Assembly (NCBI RefSeq): GCF_036967205.1
Contig: NZ_CP146022.1
Span: 5,022,001-5,086,000 of the forward strand
DNA length: 64,000 nucleotides
Direction: 5' to 3'
From: Streptomyces sp. Q6
GTDB lineage: Bacteria > Actinomycetota > Actinomycetes > Streptomycetales > Streptomycetaceae
In this document: positions 8,556 to 16,775 of the stretch, one piece after another
How the letters are laid out: each line of letters begins with the position of its first letter
How positions within the stretch are numbered: the first letter of the stretch is position 1
The notes under the pieces: generated by a model
Told to the model about the DNA's origin: nothing
What the model saw: only the letters and a program-made list of their open reading frames with translations
The model's database searches: none
Program-made: the position numbers and the translations under genes

Positions 8556-9799
8556 CCGCGGCCCCGGCCGGCCTTGTGGGCCCCGGCTTCCTGGAGATGT
8601 GGCGGGACCTCCTGCCCCTCGGCCGGGACCACGACACCCGCGGCTACCGCCGCTACGCCTGGACGGCCGCCGACGCCGACTGCCGCGCATGGTTCCGGGC
8701 CCAGGCCGCGTCCCGCGGCCTGACCTACGAGCTGGACCGCAACGGCAACCAGTGGGCCTGGCTCGGCGACCCGGAGGCCGGCGACGCGGTCGTCACCGGC
8801 TCGCACCTGGACTCCGTCCCCGACGGCGGCGCCTTCGACGGCCCCCTCGGCGTGGTCTCCTCGTTCGCCGCGCTCGACGAACTCCGCCGCAGGGGAGTGG
8901 AGTTCACCAAACCGGTCGCGATCACCAACTTCGGCGACGAGGAGGGCGCCCGCTTCGGCCTGGCCTGCGTCGGCTCCCGCCTCACGTCAGGGGTCCTCAC
9001 CCGCGAGCAGGCGTACGCGCTGCAGGACGGCGACGGCGTCAGCCTCCCGCAGGCGATGGAACGCGCCGGGTACGACCCGGAGACGATCGGCGCGGACCCC
9101 GCGCGGCTCGCCCGGATCGGCGCGTTCATCGAGCTCCACGTGGAACAGGGCCGCGCGCTGGACCTGTCCGGCGACGCGGTGGGCGTCGCCAGCTCCATCT
9201 GGCCGCACGGCCGCTGGCGCTTCGACTTCCGCGGCGAGGCCAACCACGCGGGCACGACCCGCCTGGCCGACCGCAGGGACCCGATGCTGTCGTACGCGGA
9301 GACGGTCCTCGCGGCCCGCCGCGAGGCCGAACTGGCGGGCACGGTCGCGACGTTCGGCAAGATCTCCGTCGAGCCGAACGGCGTCAACGCCATCCCGTCG
9401 CTGGTCCGCGGCTGGCTCGACTCGCGCGCCGCCGACCAGCGGTCGCTGGACGACACGGTCACCGGCATCGAGAAGGCGGCCCGCGCCTACGCGGACGCGC
9501 ACGGCATCGACGTCTCGCTCACCCGGGAGTCCTTCACGCCGGTCGTCGAGTTCGACCACGCGCTGCGCGACGAGATCGCCCGCATCCTCGGTACGAAGAC
9601 CACGCTCACCGCGCCCGTCCTCGGAACGGGCGCGGGACACGACGCCGGAATCCTGGCCCGGTCGATCCCCACCGCCATGCTGTTCGTACGCAACCCGACG
9701 GGCGTCTCGCACTCCCCGGCCGAGTTCGCGGCCGAGGACGACTGCCTCGCCGGGGTGTGCGCACTGGCCGACGTACTGGAAGGGCTGGCCTGCAAGTGA
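8552..9799 (+). CDS. M20-family metallo-amidohydrolase (annotated type: allantoate amidohydrolase)
   Basis: 415 residues. It belongs to the M20/M28 di-zinc family of the allantoate amidohydrolase / N-carbamoyl-amino-acid hydrolase type. Visible motifs are [14 protein letters not shown] (metal His and bridging Asp), GDEEGARFG (catalytic Glu pair), ELHVEQG (metal His), NHAGTTRL (substrate and dimer His), NGVNAIPS and GAGHDAG (last metal His). The GTG overlaps the hutU stop by 4 bp and its own stop overlaps hutF by 4 bp, so it is locked in the hut operon. That position suggests it acts on the N-formylglutamate made by HutF rather than on allantoate; this is inference. Confidence 0.88.
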   Translation: MTAAPAGLVGPGFLEMWRDLLPLGRDHDTRGYRRYAWTAADADCRAWFRAQAASRGLTYELDRNGNQWAWLGDPEAGDAVVTGSHLDSVPDGGAFDGPLGVVSSFAALDELRRRGVEFTKPVAITNFGDEEGARFGLACVGSRLTSGVLTREQAYALQDGDGVSLPQAMERAGYDPETIGADPARLARIGAFIELHVEQGRALDLSGDAVGVASSIWPHGRWRFDFRGEANHAGTTRLADRRDPMLSYAETVLAARREAELAGTVATFGKISVEPNGVNAIPSLVRGWLDSRAADQRSLDDTVTGIEKAARAYADAHGIDVSLTRESFTPVVEFDHALRDEIARILGTKTTLTAPVLGTGAGHDAGILARSIPTAMLFVRNPTGVSHSPAEFAAEDDCLAGVCALADVLEGLACK

Positions 9800-11127
9800 C
9801 GACGTACTGGCTGGAACACGCCTGGCTCGACGCGTTCGTGGAGCCGGGCGTGGTGGTGGAGGTCACCGGCGACCGCATCACCGCGCTGCGCAAGGGCGTC
9901 GAGACCCCGCCGCCCGGCGCGACCGCGCTGCGCGGCCTCACCCTGCCCGGCCTCGCCAACGCCCACAGCCACGCCTTCCACCGCGCCCTGCGCTCCACCG
10001 TCCAGGTCGGCTCGGGCACGTTCTGGACGTGGCGCGAGGTCATGTACGGGATCGCGGACCGGCTGACGCCCGACAGCTACCACGCGCTCGCGCGGGCCGT
10101 GTACGCGGAGATGGCGCTGGCCGGCATCACGGCGGTCGGCGAGTTCCACTACCTGCACCACCAGCCCGGCGGCACACCGTACGCGGACCCGAACGCGATG
10201 GGCGAGGCGCTGATCGCGGCGGCGGACGAGGCGGGCCTGCGCATCACGCTCCTCGACACGGCGTACCTCTCGTCGGGCTTCGGCAAGGAACCGGACCGCC
10301 ACCAGCGGCGCTTCAGCGACGGCACGGCCGACGCGTGGGCGCAGCGCGTGTCGCTGCTCAAGGACCGCCCCGGGGTACGGATCGGCGCGGCCGTCCACTC
10401 GGTGCGGGCGGTCCCCGCGGACCAGCTGGCGACGGTGGCGCGGTGGGCGTCGGACCGCGCCGCCCCGCTCCACGTCCACCTCTCCGAGCAGACCGCGGAG
10501 AACGACGCGTGCCAGGCCGCCCACGGCTGCACCCCCACCCAACTCCTCGCGGACAGCGGGGTGTTGGGCGCCCGCACGACCGGCGTGCACAACACGCACC
10601 TCACGGACGGCGACATCGGCCTGCTCGGCGGCTCGGGCACCGGTACGTGCATGTGCCCCACCACCGAACGCGACCTGGCCGACGGCATCGGCCCGGCCGT
10701 CGCCCTCCAGAAGGCGGGCTCGCCGCTCTCCCTCGGCTCCGACAGCCACGCGGTGATCGACCTCTTCGAGGAGGCGCGCGCGATGGAGCTGAACGAGCGC
10801 CTGCGCTCGCGCACCCGGGGCCACTGGACGGCGGCGGCCCTGCTGCGCGCGGCGTCCGCCGACGGGCACGCGGCCCTCGGCTGGACCGACGCGGGCGTCC
10901 TCGAACCGGGCGCGGTCGCCGACCTGGTCACGATCACCCTCGACTCGGTCCGCACGGCGGGCGCGCTGCCGCGCCTCGGCGCGGAGACCGCGGTGTTCGC
11001 GGCGACCGCCTCCGACGTGACGGACGTGATCGCGGGGGGCCGGGTGGTCGTACGGGACGGTCGGCATGCCCTGGTCGGCGACGTGGCGAAGGCCCTGTCG
11101 GACGCGATCGCGGAGCTGCACTCCTGA
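9796..11127 (+). CDS. hutF: Formimidoylglutamate deiminase
   Basis: 443 residues from the GTG that overlaps the previous stop (GTGA). It is an amidohydrolase-superfamily protein with the metal motif NAHSHAFHR (HxH), GEFHYLHH, HVHLSEQ (metal His), GVHNTHL and the metal Asp in LGSDSHA. HutF hydrolyses N-formimidoyl-glutamate to N-formyl-glutamate and ammonia, the fourth step in the five-step histidine route. The match across the whole length and the hut context support HutF over a general guanine-deaminase-like ATZ/TRZ hydrolase. It is followed by a 123-bp gap with a strong hairpin before hutI. Confidence 0.9.
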   Translation: MTTYWLEHAWLDAFVEPGVVVEVTGDRITALRKGVETPPPGATALRGLTLPGLANAHSHAFHRALRSTVQVGSGTFWTWREVMYGIADRLTPDSYHALARAVYAEMALAGITAVGEFHYLHHQPGGTPYADPNAMGEALIAAADEAGLRITLLDTAYLSSGFGKEPDRHQRRFSDGTADAWAQRVSLLKDRPGVRIGAAVHSVRAVPADQLATVARWASDRAAPLHVHLSEQTAENDACQAAHGCTPTQLLADSGVLGARTTGVHNTHLTDGDIGLLGGSGTGTCMCPTTERDLADGIGPAVALQKAGSPLSLGSDSHAVIDLFEEARAMELNERLRSRTRGHWTAAALLRAASADGHAALGWTDAGVLEPGAVADLVTITLDSVRTAGALPRLGAETAVFAATASDVTDVIAGGRVVVRDGRHALVGDVAKALSDAIAELHS

Positions 11128-11203
11128 CTCGGGGCTTTGCCGAGGACGAGCCGTTCAGGCGGTACACCCGCACCCCGGCGCGGGGCGCCAACTTTCGGGA
11201 AGG

Positions 11204-11236
11204 GGTGGGTCGGGGGAGAAGAACCCCCCACCCACC
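11204..11236 (+). terminator. Strong intra-operon hairpin between hutF and hutI
   Basis: GGTGGGT-c-GGGGG, a 7-nt loop (agaagaa), then CCCCC-c-ACCCACC form a 12-pair stem with one internal C/C mismatch. It ends 14 nt before the hutI ATG, directly upstream of the GAGAGGA ribosome site, and has no T-run. It could be a partial terminator, an RNA-processing or stability element, or a brake on hutI translation. A smaller GC palindrome (CCCC-GGCGC-GGGG, 11173-11185) precedes it. Confidence 0.5.
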
Positions 11237-11250
11237 GACGGAGAGGAACC

Positions 11251-12420
11251 ATGACGACCACCACGGCCATCACCCACATCGCCACCCTGGTCACCAACAA
11301 CCCGGACCTCGGCGAAGGCCCCCTGGGACTGATCGAGAACGCCGCGCTCGTCATCGAGAACGACCGGATCGCCTGGGCGGGCCGCACGGCCGACGTCCCC
11401 GCGACGGACGAGGCGCACGACGCGCAGGGCCGCGCCGTCGTCCCCGGCTTCGTCGACTCCCACTCCCACCTGGTCTTCGCGGGCGACCGCACGGCCGAGT
11501 TCAACGCCCGGATGTCCGGACAGAGTTACCGGGCCGGGGGCATCCGTACGACGGTGGCGGCGACCCGCGCGGCGACGGACGAGGCCCTGGAGGCGAACCT
11601 CACCCGCTACCTCGCGGAGGCCCTGCGTCAGGGCACCACGACGTTCGAGACGAAGTCCGGCTACGGCCTGACGACCGCCGACGAGGAGCGCGCGCTGCGC
11701 ATCGCGGCCGCCCACACGGACGAGGTCACGTACCTGGGCGCGCACATCGTCTCCCCGGACTACGCGGACGACCCGGCGGCGTACGTCGAACTCGTCACCG
11801 GCGAGATGCTGGACGCCTGCGCCCCGCACGCCCGCTGGATCGACGTGTTCTGCGAGAAGGGCGCGTTCGACGGCGACCAGGCGCGGGCGATCCTCACGGC
11901 GGGCAAGGCGCGCGGCCTCCACCCCCGTATCCACGCGAACCAGCTCTCGTACGGTCCGGGCGTCCAGCTGGCGGTCGAACTGGACGCGGCGTCGGCCGAC
12001 CACTGCACGCACCTCACCGACGCGGACGTCGACGCCCTGGCGCAGGGCGACACGGTCGCGACGCTCCTGCCGGGCGCGGAGTTCTCGACCCGGGCGCAGT
12101 GGCCGAACGCCCGCCGCCTCCTGGACGCGGGCGCCACGGTGGCCCTCTCCACGGACTGCAACCCGGGCTCGTCCTTCACGTCCTCGGTCCCCTTCTGCAT
12201 CGCCCTCGCGGTACGGGACATGGGCATGACCCCCGACGAGGCCCTCTGGTCGGCGACGGCGGGTGGCGCGCGGGCCCTGCGCCGCACGGACATCGGCCAC
12301 CTGGCGCCCGGGGCGCGCGCGGACCTGGCGATCCTGGACGCGCCCAGCCACGTACACCTGGCGTACCGGCCGGGCGTTCCGCTCGTCCGCGAGGTGTGGC
12401 GCGCGGGCAACCGCGTCTAA
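11251..12420 (+). CDS. hutI: Imidazolonepropionase
   Basis: 389 residues, normal family length. It hydrolyses 4-imidazolone-5-propionate to N-formimidoyl-glutamate, linking HutU to HutF. Metal-site motifs are [13 protein letters not shown] (HxH), KSGYGL, the [10 protein letters not shown] strand, [11 protein letters not shown] (metal His) and [10 protein letters not shown] (metal Asp). The ATG at 11251 has GAGAGGA 4-5 bp upstream; earlier in-frame codons in the hairpin region are not supported. Likely cotranscribed with hutU-hutF through the intervening hairpin. Confidence 0.96.
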   Translation: MTTTTAITHIATLVTNNPDLGEGPLGLIENAALVIENDRIAWAGRTADVPATDEAHDAQGRAVVPGFVDSHSHLVFAGDRTAEFNARMSGQSYRAGGIRTTVAATRAATDEALEANLTRYLAEALRQGTTTFETKSGYGLTTADEERALRIAAAHTDEVTYLGAHIVSPDYADDPAAYVELVTGEMLDACAPHARWIDVFCEKGAFDGDQARAILTAGKARGLHPRIHANQLSYGPGVQLAVELDAASADHCTHLTDADVDALAQGDTVATLLPGAEFSTRAQWPNARRLLDAGATVALSTDCNPGSSFTSSVPFCIALAVRDMGMTPDEALWSATAGGARALRRTDIGHLAPGARADLAILDAPSHVHLAYRPGVPLVREVWRAGNRV

Positions 12421-12463
12421 GGTTGTCGAACAACTGACCGACTGCGTACGGGGGCGGGAACGG

Positions 12464-12931
12464 ATGTCGACGACGGGGACGACGACCGAGGGGGCCATCG
12501 ACGGGGCCGAGCGCCGCATGGGCCTGACGGTGCCGCCGGTGCTGCGCCGGTGGCTCCTGGAGCCCGCCACCGCCCCCGCCGGCCTTGACCTCCTCGGCCT
12601 CCCGGACATGGAGCGCGTCCACCGCCACAGGACGGCCCTGGCCGCCGACGCCGATCCTGCGGCCTGGCGCGCGGAGTGGCTGCCGATCGAGGCGGGGACC
12701 GAGGGCTTCCACGGCACGTTCCTCGACACCCGCACCGGCACGGTGGGCTCCTGGACCGAGGGCTCGGACCCGAGGGAGAACACGCACCCGTCCCTGGCCG
12801 CCCACCTCCACCCGCCCGAGCCCCCGTCGCAGGACGCGCTGCACCGCTGGGCCCGGGAGCGCGGCATCACCCTCCACCACCGCGGCCGCGTCCCCCAGAA
12901 CATCCGCGAGGCGTACCAGGAGTCCCCGTGA
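12464..12931 (+). CDS. SUKH/SMI1-KNR4-like protein of unknown function
   Basis: 155 residues. The pattern AERRMGLTVPPVLRRWLLEP followed by a mid-protein WLPIEAG-x-EGFHGTFLDT and GTVGSWTEG resembles SMI1/KNR4 (SUKH) proteins, which bind diverse protein partners and are often immunity proteins. No toxin gene is adjacent, so an immunity role is not supported. The ATG at 12464 has only a weak GGGAACGG upstream. It ends with a 4-bp GTGA overlap with the Nudix gene, so the two form a pair. Confidence 0.6.
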   Translation: MSTTGTTTEGAIDGAERRMGLTVPPVLRRWLLEPATAPAGLDLLGLPDMERVHRHRTALAADADPAAWRAEWLPIEAGTEGFHGTFLDTRTGTVGSWTEGSDPRENTHPSLAAHLHPPEPPSQDALHRWARERGITLHHRGRVPQNIREAYQESP

Positions 12932-13464
12932 CCGGGGACCCCACCGGACACACCGAACGAGTCGACCGGGTGGACGACGACGACCGGTTCCTGGCGGTCG
13001 TCAGCAGATCGGAAGCGATCCGCCACGGCTGGCTGCACCGCGTCGCGACGACCGTCTGCCGCGACCCGCAGGGCCGCACCCTCGTCCACCGCCGCCCCGA
13101 CGACGCCTCCCGCTTCCCCGGCCACTACAACTGGATGCTCGGGGGCGCTGTGGAGGCATCCGAGAGCTACGAGGCCGCCGCCGCACGCGAGCTGAAGGAG
13201 GAGCTCGGCGTCGACGCGACCCCGAGGTTCGTCCTCAAGTACCGCTGCGAGGGGGCGATCAGCCCGTACTGGCTGGCCCTGCACGAGACCGTCCTCACCG
13301 GCCCCGTCACCCCGGACCCGGCGGAGGTGGCCTGGCACGCCTGGCTCCCGGAGCCCGACCTCATCGACCTCGTCCACCACGACCGCTTCGTCCCGGACGC
13401 CCGCGAGGCGTTCGACCTGTACCGGTCGGCCCCGCAGGACCTGCCGCCGGGACGCGCGCGGTGA
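12928..13464 (+). CDS. Nudix hydrolase
   Basis: 178 residues from the GTG overlapping the previous stop. A complete Nudix box matches G-x5-E-x7-RE-U-x-EE-x-G-U exactly (GAVEASESY, then ARELKEELGV, around residues 71-93). The upstream VCRDPQGRTLVHRR and downstream YWLALHETVL match the isopentenyl-diphosphate-isomerase-like / YfcD-type Nudix group. The substrate is unknown; a nucleoside- or lipid-diphosphate is likely. It closes the plus-strand run and faces the sigma-factor gene, with a bidirectional terminator between them. Confidence 0.88.
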   Translation: MTGDPTGHTERVDRVDDDDRFLAVVSRSEAIRHGWLHRVATTVCRDPQGRTLVHRRPDDASRFPGHYNWMLGGAVEASESYEAAAARELKEELGVDATPRFVLKYRCEGAISPYWLALHETVLTGPVTPDPAEVAWHAWLPEPDLIDLVHHDRFVPDAREAFDLYRSAPQDLPPGRAR

Positions 13465-13469
13465 CGCGG

Positions 13470-13507
13470 ACGGGCCCGTCTCCCGGGGATCAGGGAGGCG
13501 GGCCCGT
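13470..13507. terminator. Bidirectional terminator hairpin
   Basis: A 15-bp stem ACGGGCCCGTCTCCC / GGGAGGCGGGCCCGT (one G-U pair) with an 8-nt loop lies between the convergent Nudix (+) and sigma-factor (-) genes. No clear T-run, as is usual for Streptomyces terminators. Confidence 0.75.
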
Positions 13508-13533
13508 ACGTGTGCCGGAGGGCGGTCGGTGGC

Positions 13534-14445
13534 TCACTCCTCGACCGTCAGCCCCTTGCGCAGCCGCACGAGGGTGCGCGACAGGAGCCGCGACACGTGC
13601 ATCTGCGAGATTCCGAGCTCGTCGCCGATCTCCGACTGCGTCATGTTCGCCACGAAGCGCAGCGACAGGATCTTGCGGTCGCGCGGCGGGAGTTCGGCGA
13701 TCAGCGGCTTGAGGGACTCGACGTACTCGATGCCCTCCAGACCGTGGTCCTCGTAACCGATGCGGTCCGCGAGCGCGCCTTCGGAGTCGTCCTCCTCGGG
13801 CTGCGCGTCCAGCGAACTGGCGGTGTACGCGTTCGACGCCGCCATGCCTTCCACGACCTCGTCGTTCGAGATGCCGAGGCGCTCGGCGAGCTCGCCCACC
13901 GTGGGGGCGCGGTCGAGCTGCTGGGCGAGCTCGTCGCCCGCCTTGGCGAGGTCGAGACGGAGTTCCTGGAGACGGCGGGGGACGCGCACCGACCACGACG
14001 TGTCGCGGAAGAAGCGCTTGATCTCGCCGACGATGGTAGGCATCGCGAAAGTGGGGAACTCGACGCCACGGCTCAGCTCGAAGCGGTCGATCGCCTTGAT
14101 CAGGCCGATGGTGCCGACCTGGATGATGTCCTCCATCGGCTCGCTGCGGGAGCGGAACCGGGAGGCCGCGAACTTCACCAGGGCGAGATTCAGCTCGACC
14201 AGGGTGTTGCGGACGTAGGAGTACTCGGGGGTGCCTTCCTCGAGCGACTCGAGGCGCCCGAAGAGGGTCTTGGAGAGGGCTCGCGCGTCGAGGGGTCCGA
14301 CCTCGGCGAACGGAGGGATCTCCGGAAGGCCTTCCAGGCCTTCGAACGTGTCGGCCGCATCCTCGGGCTCGACGTCGACAGGGGGTTCCGGGGGGAGAGT
14401 CGACGACGCCTGGTCAGTACGCGATTCGTCGAGCCGGGGTGACAT
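13534..14445 (-). CDS. sigI: RNA polymerase sigma factor, SigB/SigF/SigG subfamily
   Basis: 303 residues from the ATG at 14445 (GGAGG five bases upstream). After a ~55-residue acidic N-terminus come region 2 (EPMEDIIQVGTIGLIKAIDRF, given in part; GEIKRFFRDTSWSVRVPRR), region 3 (APTVGELAERLGIS) and region 4 with helix-turn-helix (LPPRDRKILSLRF, TQSEIGDELGISQMHVSR). This is the stress/development SBF sigma family controlled by partner switching. It is divergent from an anti-anti-sigma gene and an ATPase anti-sigma gene. The symbol rests on remembered S. coelicolor order (sigI with arsI and prsI beside it), so the family is certain and the name less so. Confidence 0.9.
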   Translation of the reverse strand: MSPRLDESRTDQASSTLPPEPPVDVEPEDAADTFEGLEGLPEIPPFAEVGPLDARALSKTLFGRLESLEEGTPEYSYVRNTLVELNLALVKFAASRFRSRSEPMEDIIQVGTIGLIKAIDRFELSRGVEFPTFAMPTIVGEIKRFFRDTSWSVRVPRRLQELRLDLAKAGDELAQQLDRAPTVGELAERLGISNDEVVEGMAASNAYTASSLDAQPEEDDSEGALADRIGYEDHGLEGIEYVESLKPLIAELPPRDRKILSLRFVANMTQSEIGDELGISQMHVSRLLSRTLVRLRKGLTVEE

Positions 14446-14598
14446 GTGTCCTCCATCGTTCTCGGCATATGGCTGCCGATGCCGATACGTGCACTGCGGT
14501 GTGCGGCGCCTCCAAAGCCGGTCGTGTCGAATGCTGTCCTTACTAGGCCTACCCGCTTTCCTTGCCGGGCCGCAAGTGCGGTCTGACGCCAAATGTCC

Positions 14599-14622
14599 GT
14601 TTTCTAGAGGTTGTTCGGGTAC
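14599..14622 (+). promoter_or_regulatory. Sigma-B-type promoter upstream of the anti-anti-sigma gene
   Basis: GTTT (14599-14602), 14 bp, then GGGTAC (14617-14622) fits the Streptomyces SigB-family consensus (GnnT-N14-16-GGGTAC/T). It drives the gene at 14695 with a leader of about 65 nt. It implies feedback: a sigma factor of this family transcribes its own regulator. Confidence 0.6.
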
Positions 14623-14694
14623 CGAGCGGCGTAGAGAGGGCGTAGTGTTCGAGGGCGTCAATCGGCACGTCGAAGGCAGCGAGAGAGAGACGTC

Positions 14695-15066
14695 ATGGAC
14701 CGCGGGACAGTCGGCAGCGCGCATCTGGGCCGGCTTCTGGTCGAGGTGCGACACGAGGGCACGAGTGCCGTCGTCACCCCGGCAGGTGAGTTGGATCACC
14801 ACACGGCCGATCTCCTGCGTGAACCGCTGGATGACTGCCTGGCGAACGGGGTATCTCGCCTGGTCATCGACTGTTCGCGACTGGAGTTCTGCGACTCGAC
14901 CGGGCTGAACGTCCTGCTCGGTGCCCGCCTCAAGGCGGAGGCCGCCGGCGGCGGGGTCCACCTGGCGGGAATGCTGCCCGTGGTGGCCCGGGTCTTCGAG
15001 ATCACCGGCGCCGAGGCGGTCTTCACCCTCCATGACTCTCTGGAAGCGGCACTGGCCACCGAGTGA
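14695..15066 (+). CDS. arsI: Anti-sigma factor antagonist (STAS domain)
   Basis: 123 residues, a single STAS domain of the SpoIIAA/RsbV/BldG type. The signature FCDSTGLNVLL carries the probable phosphoacceptor Ser68. When unphosphorylated it would bind the anti-sigma ATPase and release the sigma factor. It is encoded divergently from the sigma gene and 234 bp upstream of the ATPase gene, a complete partner-switch set. The symbol follows remembered S. coelicolor synteny and is tentative; it is unrelated to arsenic genes. A GAGAGAGA stretch before the ATG can serve as ribosome site. Confidence 0.85.
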   Translation: MDRGTVGSAHLGRLLVEVRHEGTSAVVTPAGELDHHTADLLREPLDDCLANGVSRLVIDCSRLEFCDSTGLNVLLGARLKAEAAGGGVHLAGMLPVVARVFEITGAEAVFTLHDSLEAALATE

Positions 15067-15086
15067 CCAGGTGGCGCCACGATCAC

Positions 15087-15107
15087 GGAGCGTAGAAGTT
15101 ACGCTCC
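15087..15107 (+). terminator. Hairpin downstream of the anti-anti-sigma gene
   Basis: GGAGCGTA-gaagt-TACGCTCC, a perfect 8-bp stem with a 5-nt loop, 20 bp after the stop codon. It may partly terminate and so set the ratio of antagonist to anti-sigma factor. A palindrome ATCACGTGAT (15115-15124) follows. Confidence 0.5.
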
Positions 15108-15300
15108 AGTTGTCATCACGTGATCGGGGCGTTACCAGCGTCACAGGCGTCGGACGGAATTCGTGGGTGTTCCCTCGGTTCGGCCGGGCAGGAGACTCCC
15201 GACCGCCCCTGTGGCCCGCATCACGACGAAGGCGACCGTGACGAACGACGTACGACGACATCCTGAAGCTGAATTGGTGAATCGGTGAGGTGAAGTGCTG

Positions 15301-15780
15301 ATGAGCACCACCCGGCCTTACTCGCCGGGCGACCACGGCCCCGAGCCCGGCGACATGCCGGCTGCCACGGGCCGTCAGGTCCGCAGGCTGAGCCTCGACG
15401 GGGCCAGTGGCATCGTGCCGCTGGCCCGCGACTTCACCCGCGAAGCGCTGCATGCCTGGGGCTGGCTCCCGGCGGCGACCGCGGACCGCCGGGCCGCGGC
15501 CGAGGATGTCCTCCTTGTCGTCTCCGAGCTGGTCACCAACGCCTGCCTGCACGCGGAGGGCGCGGACGAGCTGACCGTCTCCCTGAGCAACAAGGTGCTG
15601 CGCCTCGAAGTCGCCGACCGCGGCGCCGGACAGCCCGCGCCGCGCACCCCGCACCGCGCGGGACGCCCCGGCGGCCACGGCATGTTCATCGTCCAACGCC
15701 TCTGCCTCGACTGGGGAGTTGTGCGTACCCCGGGAGTCACGGGCAAGACCGTGTGGGCGGAGCTGGACGCCCCCGTCTGA
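15301..15780 (+). CDS. prsI: ATP-binding anti-sigma factor / serine kinase (HATPase_c_2)
   Basis: 159 residues from the ATG at 15301 (a GTG two codons earlier at 15295 is possible, but its ribosome site GAGGTGA would be too close). The GHKL kinase fold shows the N-box SELVTNACLHAE, the G1 box VADRGAG and the G2 box GGHGMFIV. Proteins of this RsbW/SpoIIAB-like type hold the sigma factor and phosphorylate the STAS antagonist. Together with 13534-14445 and 14695-15066 it makes a self-contained switch. The symbol is from remembered synteny. Confidence 0.82.
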   Translation: MSTTRPYSPGDHGPEPGDMPAATGRQVRRLSLDGASGIVPLARDFTREALHAWGWLPAATADRRAAAEDVLLVVSELVTNACLHAEGADELTVSLSNKVLRLEVADRGAGQPAPRTPHRAGRPGGHGMFIVQRLCLDWGVVRTPGVTGKTVWAELDAPV

Positions 15781-15844
15781 GCCCGCGGGGCACGGCCGCG
15801 CACCCGCGCGTGTGCCGTTCCGTCTGTGGTTCTGTGTGTATTTC

Positions 15845-15886
15845 GTGCGCGTCGGATCGTCTTCGATCCGGCGCGCACTTTGTCTT
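15845..15886 (+). terminator. Rho-independent terminator after the anti-sigma gene
   Basis: A 15-bp stem (GTGCGCGTCGGATCG / CGATCCGGCGCGCAC, one G-U pair) with loop TCTT is followed by a T-rich tract (TTTGTCTTCC). It isolates the sigma-regulator genes from the surface-protein cluster. Confidence 0.85.
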
Positions 15887-15969
15887 CCCTCGGCAAGGTC
15901 CCGGGCGTACCTTGAGCCACCCGCATCTGATGAACCGTCAGTAACCGTCGGTCTGAAGGGATTCTCGAG

Positions 15970-16686
15970 GTGTCGTACCGGACGTACCAGAAACGAACCG
16001 CCGCGTTCGCGCTCAGCGCGGCCCTGGCCGGCTCGGCGGTGCTGATGGCCGCCCCCAGCGCTTCGGCCACGGTGCAGGACGTCAACTACCAGTGCAAGAC
16101 GCCGATCGGCAACAAGAGCGCCGTCTCCCCGATCGACATGAAGTCGGTCAAGAGCGGCAGCGGCTACAAGATCACGATGTCCTTCCAGAAGGGCGTCTCC
16201 TCCAGCCCCGTCGAACTCGGCAAGGGCGCGATGAACCCCAGCGCCGTCATCCAGCTGGGCGGCGCGGAGAGCGGCACGCTGCCGGTCTCGGGGCCCCCGA
16301 ACGCGGCCGCGATCCCCGCCAACACCCCCATCAAGATCAGTGACTTGAGCGGGACGTACACGCCGAAGAAGAGCGGCAAGGTGACGTTCACCGCCGGCGT
16401 CCTCACCATCAAGGCGCTCGGTACGACGACCACCTGCACCCCGTCCAACAAGCCGAAGCCGTCCCTGGAACTGGACGTGAAGGGCGCGGGCGGCTCCGGC
16501 TCGGGTTCCACGGGCTCCACGGGCTCCGGTTCCTCGCAGTCGTCCCCCTCCGGCGGCGACGAGCTGCCGCAGACGGGTCCCGAGGACTCGGCGATCGCGC
16601 TCGGCACGCTGGGCGGCACCGTCCTGCTGGCCGGTGCGGCAGGCACCCTGTGGCTCACCAGGCGCCGCCAGGGGGCGCCCCGCTAG
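15970..16686 (+). CDS. Sortase-anchored secreted protein (LPQTG) with DUF6801-like domain
   Basis: 238 residues from a GTG. A signal peptide (KRTAAFALSAALAGSAVLM..., probable cleavage after SASA near residue 36) precedes a ~130-residue beta-rich domain starting VNYQCKTPIGNKS and ending near TTTTCTPS; its two cysteines probably form a disulphide. A Gly/Ser-rich linker, the sorting motif LPQTG, a hydrophobic helix and an Arg-rich tail (TRRRQGAPR) follow. The same domain occurs twice in the protein at 18831-20219. First gene of a four-gene surface cluster. Function unknown. Confidence 0.8.
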   Translation: MSYRTYQKRTAAFALSAALAGSAVLMAAPSASATVQDVNYQCKTPIGNKSAVSPIDMKSVKSGSGYKITMSFQKGVSSSPVELGKGAMNPSAVIQLGGAESGTLPVSGPPNAAAIPANTPIKISDLSGTYTPKKSGKVTFTAGVLTIKALGTTTTCTPSNKPKPSLELDVKGAGGSGSGSTGSTGSGSSQSSPSGGDELPQTGPEDSAIALGTLGGTVLLAGAAGTLWLTRRRQGAPR

Positions 16687-16775
16687 GGGCGCGGGGAACG
16701 GCGCGAGCACCCACCGATGTCGCAGCACTCGCCGACGCACGGCACGCCCCTACGGCGCGCGGGCCACAGGGCTCG

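Noticed and set aside
12464-12931. Immunity protein of a toxin system (SUKH fold)
   Set aside because: No toxin gene, polymorphic cassette or repeated immunity genes nearby; it is paired with a Nudix hydrolase in a metabolic neighbourhood.
13534-16740. A minus-strand open frame of more than 1,000 codons running from the sigma factor back through three other genes
   Set aside because: Only the part from 14445 encodes a recognisable protein with a ribosome site. The rest is antisense to good plus-strand genes and reflects the lack of stops in high-GC DNA.
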